NCBI RefSeq assembly: GCF_020708045.1 | Contig: NZ_JAJFES010000001.1 | Span: 248,001-312,000, forward strand | From: Massilia sp. IC2-278 | Lineage (GTDB): Bacteria; Pseudomonadota; Gammaproteobacteria; Burkholderiales; Burkholderiaceae_D | Direction: 5' to 3' | DNA length: 64,000 bases | Shown: one piece after another, positions 49,682 through 59,441 of the stretch | Layout of the letters: the number at the start of each line of letters is the position of its first letter | Numbering within the stretch: position 1 is the stretch's first letter | Position numbers and translations under genes: made by a program | Notes under the pieces: model-generated | What the model saw: the letters and a program-made list of their open reading frames with translations, nothing else | Told to the model about the DNA's origin: nothing | Database searches by the model: none

Positions 49682-50401
49682 TGCGCCCGGTACTTGCCGC
49701 GGCAACACCATCGTCAACGCCGTCCCGCCTTCGGGTCCCGGCCCCAGTGCCAGCGTCCCGCCCAGCGCCCGCGCACGCTCGCGCAGCAGGCGCAGGCCGT
49801 GGCAATGCAGCGATTCCGACGGCGCCGCCCCATCCGGCAAGCCGATGCCGTCGTCGCGCACGGTCAGCATCAACTGCTCGCCGTCGTCGTCCAGGATCAC
49901 CTCGACCTTGCCCGCCTGGGCGTGGTGCAGCACGTTGCGCAAGCCTTCCTCGGCGCAGCGCAGCAGGGCCACGCCCTGGGCGCGTGCATAGCCGTCGTCG
50001 TCGTCGGGCAGGCTGGCGCTGGCCTTGACGCCGTGTTCCTGGCCGAACTCGGCCACCAGTTCGGCCAGCGCGGCCTTGATGCCCAGGAATTCGAGCTTGT
50101 CGTTCCACAGGCCCAGCTGCACCTTGCGGTTGGTTTCGATGATGTTGTTGAGCAGGCTCTTCATCTGGCTGGCGCGGTCCTTTGCCTTGTCTTCGCTCAA
50201 ATTCTTTGCCAGCAGGCCCAGGTGCATGGTGAGGGCCGTCATCGACGAGCCGAGGCTGTCGTGCAGCTTGCGCGCCAGCAGGCGGCGCTCTTCGTCCCAG
50301 CAGCTCATCAGGTGACCGACCAGTTCGGTCAGTTCGGCAGTACGTTCGGCCACCTTGCGATCCAGTTCCGGGTCGGGGTGGTGCGGGTCCGGTGCAGTCA
50401 T
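49679..50401 (-). CDS. Soluble NarL-type sensor histidine kinase (HisKA_3)
   Basis: A 240-residue protein without transmembrane or sensor domain. A helical N-terminus precedes the HisKA_3 motif DEERRLLARKLHDSLGSSMTAL (His 47), followed by the HATPase region with ECAEEGLRNVLHHAQAG-type N box (RCAEEGLRNVLHHAQ), DDGIGLP and GLRLLRERARALGG. It needs a NarL/FixJ response regulator partner, and none is adjacent. Because it is a bare kinase core, the signal probably comes from another protein. It is divergent from the hemerythrin gene. Confidence 0.88.
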   Translation of the reverse strand: MTAPDPHHPDPELDRKVAERTAELTELVGHLMSCWDEERRLLARKLHDSLGSSMTALTMHLGLLAKNLSEDKAKDRASQMKSLLNNIIETNRKVQLGLWNDKLEFLGIKAALAELVAEFGQEHGVKASASLPDDDDGYARAQGVALLRCAEEGLRNVLHHAQAGKVEVILDDDGEQLMLTVRDDGIGLPDGAAPSESLHCHGLRLLRERARALGGTLALGPGPEGGTALTMVLPRQVPGA

Positions 50402-50571
50402 CGTCGGCTCGGTTAAATGTTTCCCAAATCATACAACAGAGTCGCCGGAGAAGCGCGCACTGACGCTGCATCCACGTTGAGCGTGCGCTTCCGAACAGTA
50501 GGCTCGCGCGTTTCGGCTCAGGCTGGAGGGGTAGTCAAAATTATTATATTCACAACCATCAAGGAGCTCAC

Positions 50572-51060
50572 ATGGCAACCAACAAGACCACCAGCGCGAC
50601 CACCGGCATCGACGCCGTCGAGCTGTTGACCAAGCAACACCGCGAGGTCGAGGATCTGTTCGAGCAATTCGAGAAACTCGGCGACGACGCCAAGGACAAG
50701 AAGAAAAAGCTGGCCGAGGAAATCTGCAACGCCCTGACCATGCACACCATGATCGAGGAAGAAATCTTCTACCCGGCCACCCGCGCGGCGGGCGGCGAAG
50801 AGGAAGAGACCGAAGACATGGTCGACGAAGCCGTCGTCGAGCACGCGTCGGCCAAGGACCTGATCGCCCAGATCCAGGAAATGAGCCCCGAAGACGATTT
50901 GTACGACGCCAAGGTCAAGGTGTTGTCGGAAATGATCGACCACCACGTTGAGGAAGAAGAGAAGGAAATGTTCCCGAAAACGCGCAAGTTGAAACTGGAC
51001 CTGGGCGTGCTGGGGGAAGAGATGAAGAAGCGGCAGGAAGAGATCGAAGCGTCGATGTGA
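50572..51060 (+). CDS. Hemerythrin HHE domain protein
   Basis: A 162-residue cytoplasmic four-helix bundle with the expected metal ligands: His 23 (KQHREVEDLF), His 58 with Glu 62-64 (MHTMIEEEIFYPA), His 91 (EHASAKDL) and His 124/125 (DHHVEEEEKEMFP). HHE proteins bind di-iron and react with O2, NO or peroxide. It is close to sensor kinases and to a second stress-type protein (53229), which fits a stress-response neighbourhood. AAGGAG precedes the ATG. Confidence 0.9.
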   Translation: MATNKTTSATTGIDAVELLTKQHREVEDLFEQFEKLGDDAKDKKKKLAEEICNALTMHTMIEEEIFYPATRAAGGEEEETEDMVDEAVVEHASAKDLIAQIQEMSPEDDLYDAKVKVLSEMIDHHVEEEEKEMFPKTRKLKLDLGVLGEEMKKRQEEIEASM

Positions 51061-51100
51061 TTCGCGGCGCCCCGGTTACGGCCGGGAACGCTGACCGTAC

Positions 51101-51263
51101 GGTGGGCACGCTGTGCCCACGCGGATGCTTGCCTGGTGATTGCTCCATTCTCGCGGTGGAGAATGCGTCTTAAAAACGGTATCAAAGAGCAGACCTAAGG
51201 CCGAGCGTGATTTCGCCGATGTTCAATCGATGACACCGCGTGGGCACAGGTGCCCACCCTACG
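51101..51263. repeat. REP-like inverted pair (GTGGGCAC family)
   Basis: Two short hairpins, GTGGGCAC-GCT-GTGCCCAC (51102-51120) and GTGGGCAC-AG-GTGCCCAC (51240-51257), have matching flanks CACGCGG facing each other, so they lie in opposite orientation about 115 bp apart. This is the arrangement of bacterial REP doublets. The sequence between them shows no gene. Confidence 0.65.
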
Positions 51264-51304
51264 AAAACCGCCGTTTCCCCAGTCGTGGCCCGCAGCGGCG
51301 CCGT

Positions 51305-52930
<1,626 letters not shown>

Positions 52931-53216
52931 GTCGTTCCTGCTGCGGTTGTCGGGGCGTAGGGCCTGGCCTCGGCCGGTTAAAACAAGGATAGCAGAGTAG
53001 CTGCTGTCCAATGCGCTTTCCTATGGTAAAGACACGGCTGAGCGGCGTCGAATGATATCACGGCAATTTGCAATATTCGGGGGCAATCGTGCGCCTGATT
53101 GCACGGAGCTTGCGCGCTTCGTGTACGGCACCGCACATACGGTTTCGCGGGGCCATGCGATAGTGGAAGCGTGTCCGGTTCAACCGTGTCAATGGAGGAC
53201 AGGCGCGCTCACTTGA

Positions 53217-53672
<456 letters not shown>

Positions 53673-53697
53673 TCGTTCGGTAACACCGTTCCAGGCC

Positions 53698-53748
53698 ACG
53701 GCGCCTTGGGGCCCGCATCGCGCGGACCTCAAGGCGCCGTTGTTGTTT
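53698..53748 (+). terminator. Terminator after the HhH protein gene
   Basis: ACGGCGCCTTG (53698-53708) pairs with CAAGGCGCCGT (53730-53740); the stem extends inward with mismatches. T-rich TGTTGTTT follows. Confidence 0.75.
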
Positions 53749-53752
53749 ACAG

Positions 53753-53852
53753 GGTAGACGGGTTTCCCGTCCACGCGTTCGACGCACGGTGACACGGCGA
53801 GACAGTCCGCAGGATGGTTGAACGCGTGGACGGCATAGGCGTCCACTCTACC
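53753..53852. repeat. REP-like inverted pair (GTGGACG family)
   Basis: GACGGG-TTT-CCCGTC with flank CCACGCGTTC (53757-53780), and the inverted unit GAACGCGTGGACG ... CGTCCACTCTAC (53820-53850). They share GTAG at one side and CCACGCG at the other with the pair at 51101-51263, while the stem bases differ in a compensated way. Confidence 0.6.
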
Positions 53853-53872
53853 GCTTCGTGGCATCGCAGGAC

Positions 53873-53909
53873 AAATAAAAACGGCGCCGGGCTGGTGGGC
53901 CGGCGCCGT
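53873..53909 (-). terminator. Terminator after the REC-GGDEF gene
   Basis: On the minus strand ACGGCGCCGG pairs with CCGGCGCCGT across a 9-nt loop, followed by TTTTATTT. It lies 38 bp after the stop codon. Confidence 0.85.
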
Positions 53910-53946
53910 GGAAGGCGGGTGTCCGCTCGGGGCGGCTGGCGGGGCT

Positions 53947-54939
53947 TCAGCGGTGCTGAGCCAGCTCAGCCACCTGCTTTGGGGGCGATTTCGCGGCCAC
54001 CTGGCGCGCTCCTCCGGCCGTCGAGCAGAAACGGTTCTTGCCGGCGCGCTTGGCTTCGTACAGCGCGTAGTCGGCAATGCTGATCAGGGCGTCCACCGAT
54101 TCGGCGTCGTCCGGGTAGATGCTGATGCCGATCGAGGTCGACAGGCGCAGCGTCAGGTCGTTGATGAAGTAGGGCTCGGACAGCGCCTCGACCAGCTTCG
54201 CCGCCGGCCCCTGCGCGTCGGCCAGGCTGTGGATGTCGCCCAGCACCACCATGAATTCGTCGCCGCCCAGGCGCGCCACCGTGTCTTCCTTGCGGGAAGT
54301 CGACAGCAGGCGCTGCGAGACCATTTTCAGGATGTCGTCGCCGTAGGCATGGCCGTAGGTGTCGTTGATCGCCTTGAAGCCGTCCAGGTCCAGGTACATG
54401 ATCGCGGCCTTGGCATGGCTGCGGTTGGCGTGCTGGAGCGCGGTTTCGATGCGGTCTTCCAGGAGGCGCCGATTCGGCAGGCCGGTGAGGGCGTCGTGCA
54501 GGGCCAGTTCCTGCTGGGCCTTGGAATACTGGGCCAGCTCTTTATAGAGCAGGCGCACTTCGAGCATGTTGTGGATGCGCTTGTGCACTTCCAGCAAATC
54601 GAAGGGCTTGCTGATGAAGTCGCGCGCGCCCGCTTCCAGGGCCGCGATCTTGAAACTCGGCTGCGCCGTGAGGGCCAGCACCGGCAGGTAGCCGCCTTTT
54701 TCGATTTCCTTCAGGCTTTTCATGACCTGGAAACCGTTCAGGCCGGGCATCTGCAGGTCCAGCAGGATCAGGTCGTAGTTATGCTCGCGGTGCAGCGGGC
54801 ACACCTGTTCAGGCTCCATGGTCGAGCTGACATCGGTGTAGCCCTCTTCGGACAATATCTCTTCCATCAGCTCGATATTGTCGGGCGAATCGTCTACGAC
54901 CAAAATCTTGGCGTTCAAAATGTCTTGTCTGCTCGGCAT
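53947..54939 (-). CDS. Response-regulator diguanylate cyclase (REC-GGDEF)
   Basis: The 330-residue protein makes cyclic di-GMP under phosphorelay control. The receiver has the acidic pair Asp 16/17, phosphoacceptor Asp 61 (LILLDLQMPGLNGF) and KPFD. The GGDEF domain keeps the intact motif GGDEF (225-229) and an I-site RKED (216-219) five residues before it, so product inhibition is likely. The ATG at 54939 has AGAGAAG upstream. The partner kinase is probably one of the hybrid kinases next to it (55070 or 51305), but this is not proven by sequence. Confidence 0.93.
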   Translation of the reverse strand: MPSRQDILNAKILVVDDSPDNIELMEEILSEEGYTDVSSTMEPEQVCPLHREHNYDLILLDLQMPGLNGFQVMKSLKEIEKGGYLPVLALTAQPSFKIAALEAGARDFISKPFDLLEVHKRIHNMLEVRLLYKELAQYSKAQQELALHDALTGLPNRRLLEDRIETALQHANRSHAKAAIMYLDLDGFKAINDTYGHAYGDDILKMVSQRLLSTSRKEDTVARLGGDEFMVVLGDIHSLADAQGPAAKLVEALSEPYFINDLTLRLSTSIGISIYPDDAESVDALISIADYALYEAKRAGKNRFCSTAGGARQVAAKSPPKQVAELAQHR

Positions 54940-55069
54940 GCTTCTCTCGTCGAAATAGGTACTGGAAGGACACAAATTTCACTAAGGAATCCGACTTTCC
55001 CATCCAGGCTAGTCTAGCAAAAGCACCAAAATTTCTTGTAGGACAGCGCCGCGTGCGCGGGTAGGATCA

Positions 55070-58000
55070 TCACAATTTTGATTTGCCCGGCGCCGGACGC
55101 ACCAATGATGCCACGGCAGCGATCAGTTCGCTCGGTTCCACGGGCTTGGAAATGTGCGAATTGAACCCGGCTTCGAGCGCGCGCAGGCGGTCTTCCGAGC
55201 GGGCAAAGGCGGTCAGGGCCACCGCCGGTAGCAGGCCGCCACGGTCGCGCCCCAGGCTGCGCACCCAGGACAGCAGTTCGAAGCCGTCCACTTCGGGCAT
55301 GCCGAGGTCGCTGATCAACAGATCGGGCAGGTCCGCGCGCAGGGCGTCGAAGGCTTCGCGCGCGCTGGCGGCGATGCGCACCCGGGCGTGGCAATCGGTG
55401 AGGATGCGCGCGATCAGTTCGCGCGCGTCGCGGTCGTCGTCGACCACCAGCACCGACACGCCGCCCAGGTCGCGCAGGGTGAGTTCCGGCGTGGCCGGAT
55501 TCGGCGCGCCAACCAAGCCGGCGCGCGAACGCCGGGTGGGCGGCGCCGCCTTGGACAGGGGCAGCTCGATCGAGAAGCTCGACCCCAGGCCTTCGCCGGC
55601 GCTCTCGGCACGCACCGTGCCGCCGTGCTGCTCGATCAGGTGCTTGACGATGGACAGGCCCAGGCCCAGCCCGCCGTGGCGGCGCGTCATCGAGGCGTCG
55701 GCCTGGCGGAAGCGCTCGAACACGTGGGTGATGAATTCCGGCTTGATGCCGGCGCCGGTGTCGCGCACCGTGATCAGGACCGAATCGCCGCGCCGTCCCA
55801 GTTCCACCGCCACCTGGCCGTCGCGCGGGGTGAACTTGATGGCGTTCGACAGCAGGTTCCACACCACCTGCTGCAGGCGCGCCGGGTCGCCGGCAATGGT
55901 GCCGGGGTCCGGGTCGTAATGCTTTTCGAGGCGGATGTTCTTGGCGTCGGCCGCCGGGCGAACGGTCTCGATGGCGGCGTCGAGGAAGCCGGCCGGGGAC
56001 AGGTTCTGGATGTCGAGCAGCACCTTGCCCGAGGTGATGCGGCTCATGTCGAGCAGGTCTTCGATCAGCTGGGCCTGCGAGCGCGCATTGCGTTCGATGG
56101 TCTGCAAGCCGCGCTGGCGGTCGGCCTCGTCCTTGCCGCCGCGGCGCAGCACCTGGGCCCAGCCGAGGATGGCCGAGAGCGGGGTGCGCAGCTCGTGCGA
56201 CAGGGTGGCCAGGAATTCGTCCTTCATCTGGCTCGAGCGCTCGGCCTCGGCGCGCGCCTCGCGTTCGCTCTCCAGCAGCACCTTGCGTTCCTCGGCGGCC
56301 TGCTGGGCCGCTTCGTACAGGCGGGTATTGTCGAGCGCTACCGCGGCCTGGGCGGCAATGCCGCGCACGATGCGCTCGGTGCGTTCGGTGAACACGCCCG
56401 GTTCCGGGTGGCCGAAGAACATGGTGCCGATCGCTTCGCCGCTGGCGGCCGTCACCGGCACCGACAGGTAGCTTTTCACGACCGGCTGGCCGGACAGCAT
56501 GCCGAACTGCGGCGGCGCCGGGCCGTCGTGCCCATCGCTGCCGATGTCGGTCGAGCGCACCAGGCCGGCGCCGCGGAAACCGGCGCCGAACAGGGCGGTC
56601 GCATGCGGCTCGCCGAAGCTCTGGAATTCGTTGGCGCTGCCGCCCGAGACGGTGTACAGCGAGAACTTCGGTCCTTCGCCTTCCTTGCCGTGGTAGAAGA
56701 AGGCGCCGAAGCGGGCGCCGGCGATGCCGCTGGCGGCGTCGGTGGCCACCTGCAGCAGCGAGCGCAAGTCGCGCGTCGAGGCCAGGGCGCTGCCGGTGCT
56801 GTTGAGCAGCTCCAGCACCTTCGATTCCTCGCGCAGGGCCTGCTCGGCGCGCTTGACCTGGTCGACGTCGGTATTCGTGCCGAACCAGCGCACCACTTTG
56901 CCGCGCCGGTCGCGCACCGCGTTCACGCGCGTCAGGAACCAGCGGTACTGGCCGTCGGCGCCGCGGATCGGGTATTCCATCTCGAAGGGTTCGCCGGTGC
57001 GCAGCGAGCTGGCCCAGTGTTCCTGCATGGCCGGCAGCACGGCTGGGTCGACCGTGCCTTGCCAGCCCCAGCCGGCCGCGCCCTCGGGCGTGGTGCCGGT
57101 GTATTCGTACCAGCGCTCGTTGAACCAGACGATGGCGCCGTCGGGCTCGGCCATCCAGGCCAGCTGCGGTATGGTATTGGCCAGCGCGCGCAGCACTTCC
57201 TCGCTCTGGCGCAGGCTGTCCTCGGCAATCTTGCGCGACGACACGTCCTGGACCACGCCGGTCATGCCGATCACGCTGTCGCGCAGCGCCGGGTTGGTGT
57301 AGTCGGCGCGCCCGACCAGGGCGATCCAGCGCGACTGCCCGCCGTCGGGCAGCAGCCGGCATTCGATGTTCAAATCGGTATGGGTGGCAAACGCGTGCAG
57401 GACCGCGCGGCGCACCGCCTCGCGGTCGGCCTCGTCGAGGCGCGCGCGCAGGTGCGGCCAGGCCAGCGGCACTTCCGCTTCCAGGCCGAGGATGGTGGCG
57501 GCGCGCTCGCCCAGCAGCACGCGGTCGCTGGCGGCGTCCCAGCGCCAGTCGCCCAGGCGGCCGGCGGCCAGGGCCACCTGCAGGCGGCTGTTGCCGTCGA
57601 TCAGGGCCTGCTGGTCGATGCGGCGCTGGGTGATGTCCTGGAAGTACAGGGTCAGGCCGTCGGGCGAGGGATACATGCGCGCCTCGACCCAGATCGCCAG
57701 GCGCTGGTAGAAGAACTCGCGCGTGCCCATCTGGCGCGATTCCATGGCCTGGACCAGGTTGCTGGCCAGGTTGGTGCCCTGCAGTTCGTCGAACTCGTCC
57801 CACAGGCTCTTGCCGAGCAGGCCTGCACGGGTCTTGTTCAGCGGCGCCAGCATGTCGAGCGCGCGGCCGTTGATGTAGGTGATGCGCCAGTCGAAGTCGA
57901 CCGCGCAGAAGGCGTCGGTCAGGCTTTCGAGCATGTTCTCCATGCGCTCGTTGGCCTGGCGCAGGGCTTCCTTGGCGGCCATCAGCTCGGCCTCGGCGCG

Positions 58001-58081
58001 CTGGCGCGCGGCCAGTGCATTGCCGGCATTGCGCAGGGCGGCCGAGCGCATCATTTCGAGATCGTCGCGGTTATCGCTCAC
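55070..58081 (-). CDS. Multi-PAS/GAF hybrid histidine kinase
   Basis: A 1003-residue cytoplasmic kinase: coiled coil, a first PAS (about 45-155, ending YFQDITQRR), a second PAS (about 160-290), a third PAS (about 297-425, MAEPDGAIVWFNERWYEYTGTTPEG), a GAF domain (about 440-600), HisKA (FLATLSHELRTPLSAI, His 629), HATPase (NLLSNAIKFTP, DTGAGIKPEF) and a C-terminal receiver (VLVVDDDRDAREL, Asp 925 in LLISDLGMPEVDG). It begins at GTG 58081 with GGGGAG upstream. It has no membrane helix, so it senses an internal signal. It lies 56 bp from the 5' end of the REC-GGDEF gene's mRNA region and may signal to it. Confidence 0.93.
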   Translation of the reverse strand: MSDNRDDLEMMRSAALRNAGNALAARQRAEAELMAAKEALRQANERMENMLESLTDAFCAVDFDWRITYINGRALDMLAPLNKTRAGLLGKSLWDEFDELQGTNLASNLVQAMESRQMGTREFFYQRLAIWVEARMYPSPDGLTLYFQDITQRRIDQQALIDGNSRLQVALAAGRLGDWRWDAASDRVLLGERAATILGLEAEVPLAWPHLRARLDEADREAVRRAVLHAFATHTDLNIECRLLPDGGQSRWIALVGRADYTNPALRDSVIGMTGVVQDVSSRKIAEDSLRQSEEVLRALANTIPQLAWMAEPDGAIVWFNERWYEYTGTTPEGAAGWGWQGTVDPAVLPAMQEHWASSLRTGEPFEMEYPIRGADGQYRWFLTRVNAVRDRRGKVVRWFGTNTDVDQVKRAEQALREESKVLELLNSTGSALASTRDLRSLLQVATDAASGIAGARFGAFFYHGKEGEGPKFSLYTVSGGSANEFQSFGEPHATALFGAGFRGAGLVRSTDIGSDGHDGPAPPQFGMLSGQPVVKSYLSVPVTAASGEAIGTMFFGHPEPGVFTERTERIVRGIAAQAAVALDNTRLYEAAQQAAEERKVLLESEREARAEAERSSQMKDEFLATLSHELRTPLSAILGWAQVLRRGGKDEADRQRGLQTIERNARSQAQLIEDLLDMSRITSGKVLLDIQNLSPAGFLDAAIETVRPAADAKNIRLEKHYDPDPGTIAGDPARLQQVVWNLLSNAIKFTPRDGQVAVELGRRGDSVLITVRDTGAGIKPEFITHVFERFRQADASMTRRHGGLGLGLSIVKHLIEQHGGTVRAESAGEGLGSSFSIELPLSKAAPPTRRSRAGLVGAPNPATPELTLRDLGGVSVLVVDDDRDARELIARILTDCHARVRIAASAREAFDALRADLPDLLISDLGMPEVDGFELLSWVRSLGRDRGGLLPAVALTAFARSEDRLRALEAGFNSHISKPVEPSELIAAVASLVRPAPGKSKL

Positions 58082-58250
58082 GCGCGGCTCCCCGTGCCGG
58101 AGGCGGGCGGCTGCATGGTCCTGCCAACGGACAGGCTGGAAATCGGGGTGGACATCGGGATGGAGATCATGGTCAGCAGCGCGCGCGGCGAAACTCGGCC
58201 TGGAACCATTCTAGCCCAGCCGCTCGCGCGGGATGCACACGCTTGGGCAC

Positions 58251-59081
58251 TCAGGCGCCCGCCCGCAGCTGGTTGCCGACCTGGTTCAGCGCATTCTGCA
58301 GCTGGTCGAGTTCGTAGGGCTTTTGCAGCGACTGGTAAGGGAAGTCGAGATGCTTGAGCAGCATGTCGCCGTAGCCCGAGGCGAAGATCACCTTCAGGTG
58401 CGGATACAGGCGCATCGCTTCGCGCGCCAGGTCGACGCCGGACATGCCGGGCAGGCTGACGTCGGTGAACAGCACGTGGTAGCGCCCGGCCGCCAGGCGC
58501 GCCAGGGCATCGTCCGGATGGGCCACGCCGTCGGCTTCGTAGCCGAAGGCCTTGAGCATCTCGCAGACCAGGTATTGCGAATCGAGGTTGTCTTCGACCA
58601 CCAGCACGTTCAGGGTGCCGATTTCCTCGGCAACAGCAGCCGATGCCTCGGCCGCGGTGGCGGGCGCCAGCATGCACAGCACGCCGGCCACCGCGCCATC
58701 CTGTAGCAGCGGGGTGAAATGCAGGTCGTACTGGCCGACGCTGGCATTGCCGAAGTTCACAGTCACGCCGGCGACCTGCACCGCTTCGCCGCGCCAGGCG
58801 CGCGCCGCGCCTTCCTGTCCGGCCTGCAGCGGCGGCGGCATGATGGCGGGCACCGAGCCGCCGGGCACGCGGCCATAGCCGGGGCCGGCGAGTGCGCCAT
58901 ACGCCTCGTTGCACAGGAGGACGGACTGCGGGCCCCATTGCAGCAGCATCGGCAGCGGGGTGTTGAACATCAGCCCGGCGGCGATGCGCAGCGGCTGCGG
59001 CCAGGCGGACGGGTCGCCGACCGTGCTGGTGCTCCAATCGTAGGTGGAAACGGAGGGTGCGGGCTTACCGGGAGCGGACAT
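58251..59081 (-). CDS. PAS-like plus receiver-domain protein
   Basis: A 276-residue protein with a PAS-like N-terminal domain (about 30-140: NTPLPMLLQWGPQSVLLCNEAYGALAGPGYGR ... FTPLLQDGAVAGVLCML) and a C-terminal receiver (VLVVEDNLDSQ, Asp 207 in VLFTDVSLPGMSGVD, ASGYG, QKPYE). It has no output domain. It resembles single-domain regulators that accept phosphate from hybrid kinases. It ends 169 bp before the multi-PAS kinase gene on the same strand and may be cotranscribed with it. Confidence 0.85.
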   Translation of the reverse strand: MSAPGKPAPSVSTYDWSTSTVGDPSAWPQPLRIAAGLMFNTPLPMLLQWGPQSVLLCNEAYGALAGPGYGRVPGGSVPAIMPPPLQAGQEGAARAWRGEAVQVAGVTVNFGNASVGQYDLHFTPLLQDGAVAGVLCMLAPATAAEASAAVAEEIGTLNVLVVEDNLDSQYLVCEMLKAFGYEADGVAHPDDALARLAAGRYHVLFTDVSLPGMSGVDLAREAMRLYPHLKVIFASGYGDMLLKHLDFPYQSLQKPYELDQLQNALNQVGNQLRAGA

Positions 59082-59190
59082 GGACGACGGCCTGTTGTGT
59101 ATTCGAAAACATGGCCGAATCCTACACTAAACGGCGCGTCTCTGTCGGCGCGCAAGTGTGTGCGGGGAAAGGCAGTGCGCGCGCGGATGG

Positions 59191-59303
59191 CAAAAAAAAG
59201 CCCGCTCGGAGAGGAGCGGGCTGAATCTATTTCCTTGCGGGGAATAGAGGAGACAGGTGCAATTATGCTGCTCCGCAACAAAAGTTTCCAATTTATATTT
59301 GTA
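59191..59303 (-). ncRNA. Candidate small RNA (about 110 nt) upstream of the TonB-receptor gene
   Basis: On the minus strand a promoter (-35 TTGTTA at plus 59333-59338, 17-bp spacer, -10 TATATC at plus 59310-59315) is followed about 100 nt later by a strong terminator: AGCCCGCTC / GAGCGGGCT (59199-59222) with eight T residues. No minus-strand gene begins or ends between them. The transcript would contain a hairpin (TCTATT ... AATAGA) and an unpaired CU-rich stretch (TGTCTCCTC) complementary to ribosome binding sites. A direct repeat covers the -35 region. Confidence 0.4.
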
Positions 59304-59330
59304 ATGACAGATATAGTGTCTCTATATGGC

Positions 59331-59348
59331 TGTAACAAGCTTGTAACA
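59331..59348. promoter_or_regulatory. OmpR/PhoB-type direct repeat (TGTAACA x2, 11-bp period)
   Basis: TGTAACA-AGCT-TGTAACA has the 7+4 spacing of OmpR/PhoB-family operators. It overlaps the -35 box of the candidate small RNA promoter and lies about 95 bp upstream of the receptor start codon, so it could control either or both. Confidence 0.45.
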
Positions 59349-59441
59349 GTCGGACAGCCCATGGCAGCTCTCCCTATGCGGCCGGAATCCCCCGCGCACG
59401 GCAGCCGCACACGCTTGGTGCACGTCAGAAAATGTTTTACC

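Noticed and set aside
55388..58357. Plus-strand frame of about 990 codons opposite the multi-PAS kinase
   Set aside because: Antisense shadow of a clear kinase gene; no start region or domain supports it.
59264..59441. Upstream start (ATG at 59264 with AGAGGAGAC) for the TonB receptor
   Set aside because: The extra 59 residues are AT-rich and precede a textbook signal peptide at 59442; the SD-like bases are the complement of the candidate small RNA.
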